Shown here: positions 42,660-51,828 of the stretch, piece after piece
Layout of the letters: every line of letters starts with the position of its first letter
How positions within the stretch are numbered: the first letter of the stretch is position 1
Program-made: the position numbers and the translations under genes
NCBI RefSeq assembly: GCF_018687075.1
Contig: NZ_CP061285.1
Span: forward strand, 496,001 to 560,000
Direction of reading: 5' to 3'
DNA: 64,000 bases
Origin: Polynucleobacter sp. MWH-UH35A
Lineage (GTDB): Bacteria > Pseudomonadota > Gammaproteobacteria > Burkholderiales > Burkholderiaceae
The notes under the pieces: generated by a model
Seen by the model: the letters and a program-made list of their open reading frames with translations, nothing else
Database searches by the model: none
What the model was told of the DNA's origin: nothing

Positions 42660-43919
42660 TTAGCGAGCCTTTGCCTTGTCGGCATCTTGCAGTTGCTTCA
42701 TCACTTTATCAAGCACTTGTGCAACGGTAATGGCTTGCATGCACACATTGTCATGACAAGGCGTTTTGCGGTGATTGGCGGCGCTCACGCAGGGCGAGCA
42801 TGCCAAGTTTGCTGTAATTGCAATCGAGTTCCCAACGGACCCATACAGTGCTGGGGTTTCTGGTCCAAAGAGAACTACCGTCCTCAATGAGGTTACGGCT
42901 GAAAAATGGCCAGGACCTGAGTCATTAGTAACCATGACGTCTGACAATGTGTAAAGGGGTGGTAATTCAGTAAAACTTACTTGCCCAGCAAAATTTAATG
43001 CGTTCTGAACATTGGCCACAGCACGAACCTTTTCTACATAATCAAATTCTGCAGGAGAGCCAGTAATAAGAATGAGGTCGTTTGGGTATTGCTGATGAAC
43101 TGCTTGAATGAGTTCAGAGAAGCGCTGCTGTGCCCAACGACGCTGTGGCAGTAAGTCACTGGCATTTGGATTGATCAGAATAAGGCGTTCTTTACCTGAG
43201 GTGTAATTGATATTGGCCTCTTTAGCTAATTTTTCGATGCGCTCACGCACTTTCTCTAGAGAGCTTGGATCGATGATCGCTTGTTCTAATTGAGCTTCGG
43301 AATCAGGAATCTCAATTTTGCTAAAAGGTACTTCTATTTTCTGGGCAAAAGCCGCATGAATTAAAGATAGGAAATTCTTGGTGATATGAATATGCGGGTT
43401 GTAATGCACTTTGCGAGTCAGCATAAAACCACGCCACAATCCTTCGCCGTGGAAGATGTGATAACCCACGCGACGGCGAGCACCACACATACCAGTGAGT
43501 AGGGCGGTAAAGCGCGAGAACAACTCCAGGTCAATCACAGTATCAATGCGATGCTTACGCGCAAGGATCAGAAAGCGCAGCGTATCTTTAATTAAACCGC
43601 CCAAGCTTGATGAGTCAATCGTAAAAATATTTTCTGGCTTAACGGTGTTGAGTAATGTCAGGCTAGCGCGATTGCTCTTGAAGATTAAGAAAAATAGCTC
43701 AGCCCCACGTGCTTTTGCATTGCGCATCGCTGGATCAACCAAGATAGCGCTACCCATTTCTGAGAGTTCAATAAAGAGTAACTTTTTGGGAGTCTCTGGG
43801 CCGCGGTTGAATATATTTTTTACTGCATCAATCAAAGCAACAAAAGGGCTAACAATCGCACAAAGCGGCACGCCGACCCAATGATCAATCGCGCGCATAG
43901 TATTGACACTAATAGTCAT
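42660..43919 (-). CDS. Glycosyltransferase family 9 (heptosyltransferase-like)
   Basis: GT-B fold enzyme resembling ADP-heptose:LPS heptosyltransferases. The family block VTNDSGPGHFSAVTSLRTVVLFGPETP near residue 335 (first part diagnostic) marks the donor site. INPNASDLLPQRRWA and LITGSPAEFDYV are also typical. At 419 residues it is somewhat longer than usual because of an extended N-terminus (YHIFHGEGLWRGFM lies in the acceptor half). Specificity is not clear. It is five bases from the PAP2 gene and 17 from the flippase-like gene. Confidence 0.88.
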   Translation of the reverse strand: MTISVNTMRAIDHWVGVPLCAIVSPFVALIDAVKNIFNRGPETPKKLLFIELSEMGSAILVDPAMRNAKARGAELFFLIFKSNRASLTLLNTVKPENIFTIDSSSLGGLIKDTLRFLILARKHRIDTVIDLELFSRFTALLTGMCGARRRVGYHIFHGEGLWRGFMLTRKVHYNPHIHITKNFLSLIHAAFAQKIEVPFSKIEIPDSEAQLEQAIIDPSSLEKVRERIEKLAKEANINYTSGKERLILINPNASDLLPQRRWAQQRFSELIQAVHQQYPNDLILITGSPAEFDYVEKVRAVANVQNALNFAGQVSFTELPPLYTLSDVMVTNDSGPGHFSAVTSLRTVVLFGPETPALYGSVGNSIAITANLACSPCVSAANHRKTPCHDNVCMQAITVAQVLDKVMKQLQDADKAKAR

Positions 43920-43936
43920 AGTTTTGCTCTAAAAAA

Positions 43937-44986
43937 TTATTTTCGTTTTAATAAGAAATAGGCGCCAGGCAGTACTGATAAAACAGTAATTGCTCCATAG
44001 CTGATGGACGCCACAACAGTTAGTGAGGGGTTAACGCCCCATAAAGCCAAGACCGAAGACAGCGTTGCTTCTCTCAACCCCCAGCCAGAAATACTAATGG
44101 GCAGCATCAATAACAAGCTTAGCGCAGGCAAGCCAATCATTAATCCCTCTATGGGAGCATCTACTCCATACGCTTTTAGGCAAAAGAGTAAGGTCAAAAT
44201 AGTGAGGAAGTGAATGCCAATTGCCAAGCAAGCTTGGGCAATATTGTTTGGCCACGCAAATGCAAGTTGGATCCCGGGCATAGCGTTATTCATATTGAAG
44301 CGCTCTAACAGCTTTTGCAGTAGTTGCTTGCTCGGCCCCCAAGCCAAAATGAGGGCAATGGCAACACCAGCTAATAACATCACTGCCATTACCGCATAGC
44401 CTAAGTCCTGTCCCCATGCTGCCAATGTTGCGCCACCCAATATCAAGCCAATACCACCCAGCAAATTATTCCCCGCCAAACCCAAAAGGCGATCGACTAG
44501 CACCATGGAAAAACTTAAGCGTAATTTAGGGGTGGCGTGTTCAAGATCTACTGAGTGATGTAGCTCAACATCTAACTCTTTGGTTTCAGTGAGGTTGCCA
44601 GTACTAGTTAAATGTGTTGCAGTAATTGCGCGATAGCTGTCACCACCTAATGTGCTTGGTAAGCCCTGATTAATTAAGCCACCCGCAAAGTAGAGGCCGA
44701 TATAAGAACGAATGCGGCGCGGAAACCCCACGGCTTGCATAAATAATCCCCAGCGGTATCCGCCACAAACAAACGCAGACATCATGCTGGCTAATGCAGC
44801 TAAAAACCAGAGTGGCTGCATCTGAATATGGGTATCCAATAGTGAGTGCCAATCAATCCCGCTCGTTGCTTTCCAGAGCAGGGCGATGGAGAGAAGGATG
44901 CGAATGGTTGGCCAAGCACGTTTGAGGATGGATTTCCACCCAGATTGGGCGCCGGAATGGGGGGTCAGCTTGGCTGGTGAACTCAT
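43937..44986 (-). CDS. Lysylphosphatidylglycerol-synthase-TM / flippase-like membrane protein
   Basis: Multi-span inner-membrane protein of the YbhN/UPF0104 type (the membrane half of MprF, without a transferase domain). Typical blocks are YIGLYFAGGLINQGLPSTLGGDSYRA (core diagnostic) and VDRLLGL, with ISGWGLREATLSSVLALWG near the end. I start at the ATG at 44986 (MSSPAKLTPH), which leaves a 49-base gap to GT39; a longer reading from 45085 overlaps that gene and adds a non-hydrophobic N-terminus. It may move a lipid-linked intermediate for the neighbouring glycosyltransferases. Confidence 0.82.
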   Translation of the reverse strand: MSSPAKLTPHSGAQSGWKSILKRAWPTIRILLSIALLWKATSGIDWHSLLDTHIQMQPLWFLAALASMMSAFVCGGYRWGLFMQAVGFPRRIRSYIGLYFAGGLINQGLPSTLGGDSYRAITATHLTSTGNLTETKELDVELHHSVDLEHATPKLRLSFSMVLVDRLLGLAGNNLLGGIGLILGGATLAAWGQDLGYAVMAVMLLAGVAIALILAWGPSKQLLQKLLERFNMNNAMPGIQLAFAWPNNIAQACLAIGIHFLTILTLLFCLKAYGVDAPIEGLMIGLPALSLLLMLPISISGWGLREATLSSVLALWGVNPSLTVVASISYGAITVLSVLPGAYFLLKRK

Positions 44987-45035
44987 AAGCGTAAGGATAA
45001 TGCCTTGGGCGCCTAAGGTCTTGAATTTGGGGGTA

Positions 45036-46532
45036 TTACTCTTTTTGGCCCGGGCCTTGCCAGTGACTGCACAGGCTAAAGTCAAATTTGGATAGAACTT
45101 TGCTAAATCGGACGACTTCTAGGCTATCCAAGGGCTCGCATGCATCAAATGCCGTGTTGTTACCTACCGGCAAGGGGTAAGGCATGCCTGACCAGCGAAT
45201 AAGGAGTACGTTTGCCCCAATTGGTAAATCTCCAAACCAAAGGTCAAACTGATCTCGTCTCTGATCTAAAACAAATACTGGGGTGGGTGATGCGTACCAT
45301 GCAGCGCGACTACCTAAGGTCCAGTTTTGAACAGCAATGCCATCAACCTTGGTTGCCTTTGCCAGTTCAGCTGCTTTTTGACCTGCTGTTTTCCAGCCAT
45401 ATAAGTCTGCAATCGGATTGGATTTGATGGATGCGGAACTAATGCCACCAGATAAAACATAAGCAAAGCCAATTAAACACAATGTCATTTGGATGAAAAA
45501 TAAAATCCGAATCCAATGGCGATGTTGTGTGGCCCAGGCTTTTGCTAAGCCAATCCCAGCAAATGGCGCAAGACAAAACCATGCGGGCGACGTCCAGTGA
45601 GGAAGTCCGCCACCACCCGAAAGACTGACAAAAATTACAAATGGAATTAAAAAGAATCCAAAAAGAGCTAGCAGCGAAAGCTTGGTTGCGTGCATGCAGT
45701 CTTTAAGAAAAATCAATGATCCCAAGATAAAGAGGGGGCCAAATACCAGTATCTGAATGCCTATGTATGCACCCAGTCTGCGCCAGAGCCATTCACCACC
45801 GCCACCATGAGCAAGTTGATATTTAAAAGAAATCCAATCGTTGGCCCAATTCCAATACAGCACGGGGCTAATCAGTAGCAGTGCGATGACAGCAGCGAGC
45901 CAAAAACCAACTTTAGTGATCCATGGCTTTCTTGGCGTGCTCAAAAATACGAACAGCAGTGCAAGGGCAGTAAAAGCGGCTGTGTATTTGCTTAAACCTG
46001 CTAGACCTAACAGGACGCCAGTAATGATCCAGTCACCAACAGTAAAACGCTCTTTGCTGAGCCAACGTAGTCCTACTAACATGAGACCAAGACTTAAGGG
46101 GGCGAGTAGAGTGTCTGGTAACAAGCCAATTGCAAGAATGTGCAACATCGGCGCTGCAATAACAGTGAGCACTGCCATCAATCCACATAAGTTTGCTGAT
46201 GGCAAGGCGCTAGTGAGATAGCCAGCATTACGTCCGCGAATAAAGTGATGCACTTCAACGGTGACTTCATACACCAAGTAGCAAGAAAGAACCCACAGCA
46301 GTTCTGGGATCAGTCGAATGACACCTTCTGAGGAGGTGAGTGCAACCAGGGGCCACTGAATCCAGCCGACTAAGGGTGGATGATCAAAATAGCTCCAAGC
46401 CAAGTGCTGGGCATACAGCGCATAGTGAGCTTCATCTACTGAAAACTCGATTGGAAAACCCAAGACTAGGTGCACTGCTGCTGCGATTAAGACGCAGATT
46501 GCAGCCCAGCTAGAAGGTGATTGATGGCGCAT
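45036..46532 (-). CDS. Family 39/83 glycosyltransferase (ArnT-like polytopic)
   Basis: Polyprenyl-phosphate-dependent glycosyltransferase of the ArnT/PMT type, 498 residues with about a dozen hydrophobic helices. The first periplasmic loop carries the acidic SVDEAHYALYAQHLAWSYFD motif expected for metal-assisted catalysis, followed by HPPLVGW. It probably adds a sugar to lipid A or another envelope acceptor. It is the first gene of the minus-strand envelope operon and is divergent from the DUF3047 gene across 47 bases. Confidence 0.88.
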   Translation of the reverse strand: MRHQSPSSWAAICVLIAAAVHLVLGFPIEFSVDEAHYALYAQHLAWSYFDHPPLVGWIQWPLVALTSSEGVIRLIPELLWVLSCYLVYEVTVEVHHFIRGRNAGYLTSALPSANLCGLMAVLTVIAAPMLHILAIGLLPDTLLAPLSLGLMLVGLRWLSKERFTVGDWIITGVLLGLAGLSKYTAAFTALALLFVFLSTPRKPWITKVGFWLAAVIALLLISPVLYWNWANDWISFKYQLAHGGGGEWLWRRLGAYIGIQILVFGPLFILGSLIFLKDCMHATKLSLLALFGFFLIPFVIFVSLSGGGGLPHWTSPAWFCLAPFAGIGLAKAWATQHRHWIRILFFIQMTLCLIGFAYVLSGGISSASIKSNPIADLYGWKTAGQKAAELAKATKVDGIAVQNWTLGSRAAWYASPTPVFVLDQRRDQFDLWFGDLPIGANVLLIRWSGMPYPLPVGNNTAFDACEPLDSLEVVRFSKVLSKFDFSLCSHWQGPGQKE

Positions 46533-46579
46533 AGGATGATTTTAGACTCACGGAGTTCAATCTTTGGGACAATTACGGC

Positions 46580-47377
46580 ATGCTCAAGAAAAATTGCTTA
46601 CTTTTCATCCTCGCCACAGCGCTATTGTTGGTTGGATGCGCTGGCCTAAGTGGTGATTCTGTGCAAAACGAAGCTGGTCAACCCTTCAATGCAGAACAGT
46701 TGCCGGCTCAAGAGGATCTGCCTAAATTCTCTGCTGAAACTGCGCGTGACGGCATGCCTAATGGCTGGAACTTCTATCGTATTGCACCATTTAAAAAGAA
46801 TACGGTGTATCGCCTGGAGAACTATCAAGGTAAAACAGTCCTTAGCGCGAATTCCAAAACATCTGCTTCTGGATTGGCGGTTAAATTGCGCCCGCGACAG
46901 GCTGCTAATTTATGGCTGCAGTGGGAGTGGAAGGCGCTAAGCCCAATTGTGAATGCTGATAATGCGGATGGTTATACGGATGATGCCCCTCTGCGTATCT
47001 TGGTTGCATTTGATGGTAATAAATCGAAGTTGCCCCTAAAAGAAAAAATGACTTTTGAGATGGCCAATCTCATTAGCGGGCAAGATATGCCCTATGCCAC
47101 CCTAATGTATATCTGGTCTGGAAAATCACCCGTGGATACCATCATCACGAATGCCCATACTTCACGGATAAAAATGATTGTGGTGGATTCTGGTTGGGAT
47201 AACTTAGGTCAATGGCATAAGCACCAGCGTGACCTCGCAGCGGACTATAAACGCGCTTATGGTGAAGCACCGGGGGAAGTCATCGGCATTGCCTTGCTTA
47301 CGGATACTGACAATACCAAATCAGAAACGCGCGCGTTTTATGGTGATATTGAATTGATCCGCAGGGCTCAAAAATAA
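46580..47377 (+). CDS. DUF3047-type lipoprotein
   Basis: Predicted lipoprotein of 265 residues with signal MLKKNCLLFILATALLLVGC (lipobox LVGC). The mature part resembles the DUF3047 family, a beta-rich domain of unknown function, through LWLQWEWKA, APLRILVAFDG, ATLMYIWSG and the GEVIGIALLTDTDNTKSE and FYGDIEL blocks near the end. Family assignment is from memory. It probably faces the periplasm. It is divergent from the GT39 gene. Confidence 0.7.
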   Translation: MLKKNCLLFILATALLLVGCAGLSGDSVQNEAGQPFNAEQLPAQEDLPKFSAETARDGMPNGWNFYRIAPFKKNTVYRLENYQGKTVLSANSKTSASGLAVKLRPRQAANLWLQWEWKALSPIVNADNADGYTDDAPLRILVAFDGNKSKLPLKEKMTFEMANLISGQDMPYATLMYIWSGKSPVDTIITNAHTSRIKMIVVDSGWDNLGQWHKHQRDLAADYKRAYGEAPGEVIGIALLTDTDNTKSETRAFYGDIELIRRAQK

Positions 47378-47383
47378 GTAAGA

Positions 47384-47422
47384 CAAATCAGTAAAGCAAA
47401 TCAGCAAACCCAATCAGCAAGA
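47384..47422. repeat. Three imperfect 13-base tandem copies
   Basis: Units CAAATCAGTAAAG, CAAATCAGCAAAC and CCAATCAGCAAGA follow each other between the stops of the convergent DUF3047 and copA genes. No function is evident. Confidence 0.7.
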
Positions 47423-47432
47423 CTATTTATTC

Positions 47433-49709
47433 TCAGCGATTGGGGTGCCAACGTTTCAGCAGTAGTGCATTGCTAAGAACGCAGAAGCTCGATAGCGCCA
47501 TTGCGCTACCAGCCAGCATGGGCGAGAGGTAGCCCGTGGCAGCCAAGGGGATGCCTGTGGCATTAAATATAAATGCCCAGAATAAATTTTGTTGAATCTT
47601 TTTCCAGGTCCGTTTAGAAATATCAATAGCATTCGCTACCAATGTTGGGTCGCCCCTCATTAAGGTGATACCAGCAGCTTGCATTGCTACATCAGTACCA
47701 GTGGACATGGCCATACCTACATCTGCAGTGGCTAGGGCAGGGGCATCATTTACGCCATCGCCTACCATGGCAACATATTGATGTTCGCCATTTTTAGACT
47801 GAAGTTTACGAATCACCTGAGCTTTGTCACCAGGCATTATTTGTGCAAATACCTCCTGAATGCCAATCATCTTGGCAACGCGGTTGGCTGCGGCAATGTT
47901 GTCACCCGATAGCATCACTGATCGTATATGTAGGCGGTGCAATGAGGAGATTGCTTCTTTTGCATTTTCTTTTAGCTCATCTCCAAAAGCGATGATGGCA
48001 ATTGGTGATGAAGGTGATGATGGAGATTCATTGTTCATCAACACGCTGACGGTTTGACCTGCATCAAAACAGGCTTGCGCTTTCTTCAATACTTCAGCCT
48101 GATGACTATTGGCCTCCAAAGATGCAATGCTTTGTAGGCTCAGGCTTTGGCCTATAAAAGCACCTGAACTGGGTTTGCCGCTAATGCCAATACCTGGCAA
48201 TGCTTTGCTATCGGTTGGAGTGATAGGCATACGGCCTTGTTGTTTGACCGCATCTAGCAGAGCTTTTGCAAGAGGATGTTCGCTTCCAAGTTGCAGGCCG
48301 GCTGCAGCTTGCAGGATCTCATTCTTATCAAATGCATTTGAGAGGGGAATGATCTCCAGCATTCTGGGTTTGCCAATCGTTAGCGTACCTGTTTTATCGA
48401 AAGCAACTATATTTAAGCGATGCGCTAACTCGAGCACCTGGGGATCTTTAATCAGAATTCCAAAACGTGCTGCCACTCCAGTTCCAGCCATGATGGCTGC
48501 AGGTGTTGCAAGACCAAGGGCGCATGGGCAAGCAATCACGAGAACAGAGACCGCTCGCAAAATGGCAATCGATGCAGAGTCTAAATAAAACCAATTCACT
48601 AATCCAGTAATAGCTGCAATCACTATGACGCTAGGTACAAAAATTGCACTGACTTGATCGACTAATTTTTGGATCGGAGCCTTTTGGGTTTGAGCGTCTT
48701 CCACCATCGAGATGATTTTGGAGAGCACGCTTTCGACGCCAACTGCTTGGGCCTCAATGGCTAACAGGCCTTCTCCATTAAGGGAGCCACCAATGACTTT
48801 TTCGCCAACATGCTTTTTGACGGGATCACTTTCTCCTGTAAGAAGGGATTCATCGACATGGCTATTACCAAGCAAGATGATTCCGTCAACAGGGACGCGT
48901 TCACCAGGCAGTACCAAGATTCGATCTTTTGGGAATACCTGATCCAAAGGCAGGTCACGAAATTGGTCGAGAGGGAAATTTTCGGTAATAGCGATATCTT
49001 GATTAATGACTTTGGCATGCTCTGGCCAAAGTTTCTGTAAGGCGCGTATGGCTTCACTGGTTTGTTGTTTTGCTCTTGCTTCTAGCCATTTACCAAGCAT
49101 CACCATACAGATGATGACTGCAGATCCTTCGAAGTAAAGCTCATGACTAGCATGAGGCGAGGAGATCATTTGATAGACGCTTAAGCCATATGCTGCGCTC
49201 GTGCCTAGTGCGACTAGCAAATCCATATTGCCAACGCCGGACATTAAAGATTTGAAGCCTGCTTTATAAAAACGCCAACCCAAGAAAAATTGCACCGGAG
49301 TCGCTAGTGACAGTTGCCATTTAGGTGAAAGCGCCCAATGAATGCCCAGGGGCATGAGAAACATAGGTAAAAAGAGTGGGGCGGATAGAGCAAAACCAAG
49401 AATGACGCGACCCAGACCATCAGTTCCCCAGAACAACTTAGATGGCGCTTGATCAGGTATCGAATGAGGGTTGCTGATTTTGGCTGAATAGCCTGTTTTT
49501 TGTACTAAAGCGATGATTTCATCGAGTTGGGTCTCTGAATCCGCCCTTAGACGAATTTTGGCCTGCTCGGTAGCTAAATTGACGCTCGCTGCCTCAACCC
49601 CAGGAATCTTATCTAAGGCCTTCTCGACCCTGCCCACGCAGGATGCACAGGTCATGCCGCCGATATCTAGGGTAAGTAGCTCTGATTTAGTGTCTTTTGA
49701 AGGGTTCAT
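47433..49709 (-). CDS. copA: Copper-exporting P1B-type ATPase
   Basis: Pumps Cu(I) out of the cytosol. A single N-terminal heavy-metal domain (GGMTCASCVGRVEKAL, C21 and C24) is followed by eight membrane helices with the CPC ion-binding motif (IACPCALGLATPAA), the phosphorylated Asp in FDKTGTLT, SEHPLAKAL and the hinge GDGVNDAPALATADVGMAM. At 758 residues it is normal for a one-HMA CopA. It is divergent from copZ across only 49 bases. Confidence 0.96.
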   Translation of the reverse strand: MNPSKDTKSELLTLDIGGMTCASCVGRVEKALDKIPGVEAASVNLATEQAKIRLRADSETQLDEIIALVQKTGYSAKISNPHSIPDQAPSKLFWGTDGLGRVILGFALSAPLFLPMFLMPLGIHWALSPKWQLSLATPVQFFLGWRFYKAGFKSLMSGVGNMDLLVALGTSAAYGLSVYQMISSPHASHELYFEGSAVIICMVMLGKWLEARAKQQTSEAIRALQKLWPEHAKVINQDIAITENFPLDQFRDLPLDQVFPKDRILVLPGERVPVDGIILLGNSHVDESLLTGESDPVKKHVGEKVIGGSLNGEGLLAIEAQAVGVESVLSKIISMVEDAQTQKAPIQKLVDQVSAIFVPSVIVIAAITGLVNWFYLDSASIAILRAVSVLVIACPCALGLATPAAIMAGTGVAARFGILIKDPQVLELAHRLNIVAFDKTGTLTIGKPRMLEIIPLSNAFDKNEILQAAAGLQLGSEHPLAKALLDAVKQQGRMPITPTDSKALPGIGISGKPSSGAFIGQSLSLQSIASLEANSHQAEVLKKAQACFDAGQTVSVLMNNESPSSPSSPIAIIAFGDELKENAKEAISSLHRLHIRSVMLSGDNIAAANRVAKMIGIQEVFAQIMPGDKAQVIRKLQSKNGEHQYVAMVGDGVNDAPALATADVGMAMSTGTDVAMQAAGITLMRGDPTLVANAIDISKRTWKKIQQNLFWAFIFNATGIPLAATGYLSPMLAGSAMALSSFCVLSNALLLKRWHPNR

Positions 49710-49758
49710 AGAAGATAATCTACTGCATACAAGCCAAATTCATATCAAAAGGGCCTAT

Positions 49759-49953
49759 ATGTTGAGTTTAAAAATATCCGGAATGACTTGTGGCGGCTGC
49801 ATTAACGCCGTTACCAGAGCAATTCAAGCCCAAGATCCGCAAGCAACAGTTCAGGCGGATCTGGCGAGCCAAACCGTCAATCTTGAAACGACCCTATCTG
49901 AGGCGCAAGCGAGTCAGCTTATAACAGATGCTGGCTTTCCAGTTGCTCAATAA
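49759..49953 (+). CDS. copZ: Copper chaperone CopZ-like HMA protein
   Basis: A 64-residue heavy-metal-associated domain that carries Cu(I) to CopA. The metal motif is SGMTCGGCINAVTRAI. I start at the ATG read as MLSLKISG; the same frame is open far upstream but that part is antisense to copA and not HMA-like. Its divergent position next to copA supports the role. Confidence 0.92.
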   Translation: MLSLKISGMTCGGCINAVTRAIQAQDPQATVQADLASQTVNLETTLSEAQASQLITDAGFPVAQ

Positions 49954-50019
49954 CAATTGTTTAGAATGTCCGCAAACCTAACAAAACCCGTAGTTTTTGT
50001 TCCTAAAGGATCGTGATTT

Positions 50020-50667
50020 ATGTTCTTCAGTAAGTTAATGCCTCACGATGGTAATTTCTTTGAACTTTTTAATGAGCATGCTAACAATATTGTTTCAGCC
50101 TCTGAGTCATTCTTAAAGTTTGTTGAGCATTACGGCGATGAAGTTTTGCGTGCTAAATATACTCAAGACGTTGATAAAGCAGAACATGCCTGTGACGACG
50201 TAGTGAAAGAAGTGCATCGTCGGTTGCATAAAACATTTATTACGCCTATCGATCGCGATCAAATTTTCTCACTCATCAATACGATGGATGACGTTGCTGA
50301 CTTATTGCAAAACGGTACTGAAGCGATGCATTTATATGATGTCAAGCAAATGACTCCAGAAATGGTGCAAATGGCGGAGCTTTGCAATCAGTGCTGTATC
50401 AGTATGAGAAATGCCGTTGCTACCTTAAAAGATATTTCCGATCCAGAGGTAGCCAAAGCAGCCTTGAAGACTTGCGATGAAATTGATCATCTAGAGTCTG
50501 GAGCTGATCGCCTTCTATCTACTGCGATTACTAGGTTATTCCGCGAAGATATCGAAGTTCGTGAACTCATTAAGTGCCAGCGCATTTACGAGTTGCTCGA
50601 GGAAGTTACAGATAAATGTGAAGACGTTGCCAATTTGGTTGAAGGCATTGTTCTTGAAAACTCTTAA
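50020..50667 (+). CDS. DUF47 (PhoU-like) phosphate transport regulator
   Basis: All-helical PhoU-like protein of 215 residues with FFELFNEHANNIV, EHACDDVVKEVHRRLHKTFITP and DVADLLQNG, the pattern of DUF47 proteins that accompany PiT transporters. Proposed to regulate phosphate uptake through the adjacent transporter. It is 11 bases upstream of the PiT gene and starts after AAAGGA. Confidence 0.92.
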   Translation: MFFSKLMPHDGNFFELFNEHANNIVSASESFLKFVEHYGDEVLRAKYTQDVDKAEHACDDVVKEVHRRLHKTFITPIDRDQIFSLINTMDDVADLLQNGTEAMHLYDVKQMTPEMVQMAELCNQCCISMRNAVATLKDISDPEVAKAALKTCDEIDHLESGADRLLSTAITRLFREDIEVRELIKCQRIYELLEEVTDKCEDVANLVEGIVLENS

Positions 50668-50678
50668 GGCGAATTAAG

Positions 50679-51689
50679 TTGCCAGCGACAGAAGTAGCTT
50701 TTTGGGTAGTTGCGCTTTTAGTAGCGCTTGCCCTCGCATTTGACTTCATGAATGGTTTTCATGATGCGGCCAACTCCATTGCGACGGTTGTCTCTACTGG
50801 TGTTTTAAAGCCGCAGCAAGCAGTTGTTTTTGCAGCCTTCTTTAATTTCCTTGCTATCTTCATTTTTCATTTAAGCGTTGCTGCAACTGTGGGCAAGGGA
50901 ATTGTTCATCCTGCCGCAGTGGATTTGCATGTGATCTTTGGCGCTTTAGTGGGCGCGATTATTTGGAATGTGATTACTTGGTATTACGGTATTCCATCGA
51001 GTTCGTCTCATGCCTTGATTGGCGGCTTAGTCGGCGCAGCATTGCCTAAGGCTGGGGTGGATGGTTTGGTTTGGTCGGGAATAATCAAAACAGTTTCCTT
51101 TATTTTTATTTCACCGTTGGTTGGCTTCTTGCTGGGTTCCTTGATGATGTTGTTGGTAGCTTGGGTTTGTAGAAATGCGAACTTGGCAAAAACAGATCGT
51201 TGGTTCCGTCGCTTGCAGTTACTTTCTGCTAGCGCCTATAGCTTGGGTCATGGTGGTAATGATGCTCAAAAAACCATCGGCATTATTTGGCTCCTGCTCA
51301 TCATTACGGGCTATGCGGAAGCTGGTGCCAAGATGCCTCCGACCTGGACTATTGTTTGCTGTTATATCGCTATCGCTGCTGGCACGATGTTTGGAGGCTG
51401 GCGTATTGTGAAGACTATGGGCCAGAAGCTTACTAAGCTAAAGCCAGTCGGCGGATTTTGCGCAGAAACTGGTGGCGCCATTACGCTATTTGCTGCGACT
51501 GCGATTGGTATTCCCGTTTCCACTACCCACACAATTACTGGGGCTATTGTTGGAGTGGGGTCGACTCAACGGGCCAGTGCGGTCCGCTGGGGTGTTGCTG
51601 GAAACATCGTCTGGGCCTGGATCTTCACCATTCCAGCTACTGCTTTGATGTCGATGGCGGTCTACTACCTGAGTCTGCTGATTTTCTAA
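50679..51689 (+). CDS. pit: PiT-family inorganic phosphate transporter
   Basis: Low-affinity symporter of metal-phosphate with protons or sodium. The two PiT signatures are visible: DFMNGFHDAANSIATVVSTG near the N-terminus and GHGGNDAQKTIGII in the second half, with GIPSSSSHALIGG and GIPVSTTHTITGA as matching repeats. It has about ten hydrophobic helices in 336 residues. The start is a TTG 11 bases after the DUF47 stop. Confidence 0.94.
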   Translation: MPATEVAFWVVALLVALALAFDFMNGFHDAANSIATVVSTGVLKPQQAVVFAAFFNFLAIFIFHLSVAATVGKGIVHPAAVDLHVIFGALVGAIIWNVITWYYGIPSSSSHALIGGLVGAALPKAGVDGLVWSGIIKTVSFIFISPLVGFLLGSLMMLLVAWVCRNANLAKTDRWFRRLQLLSASAYSLGHGGNDAQKTIGIIWLLLIITGYAEAGAKMPPTWTIVCCYIAIAAGTMFGGWRIVKTMGQKLTKLKPVGGFCAETGGAITLFAATAIGIPVSTTHTITGAIVGVGSTQRASAVRWGVAGNIVWAWIFTIPATALMSMAVYYLSLLIF

Positions 51690-51828
51690 AGCGGAAGAGA
51701 GAGGGTGACTAAGGTTAACTAAGGTCACTTTCAGCAATTATTTGCGGCTACGAGTAAGCTAGCGCTAATTAAGAAAATTCCATAAACCAAGAAGCGAATT
51801 CTAGGTTTTTCTATATCAGGAGAAGGTA
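51690..51828. other. PiT to mrp gap with a short direct repeat
   Basis: Contains ACTAAGGT at 51708-51715 and again at 51718-51725, bounded by GTGAC and GTCAC. There is no T-run after it, so it is not a clear terminator. The mrp ribosome site (AGGAGAAGG) lies at the right end. No other feature is supported. Confidence 0.4.

Noticed and set aside
48109..48588. 159-residue plus-strand open frame within copA
   Set aside because: Complement of a well-conserved ATPase core; no independent start signal or family.
51705..51728. Terminator after the PiT gene
   Set aside because: The GTGAC/GTCAC arms give only five pairs around a large loop and no T-run follows; recorded only as a direct repeat.
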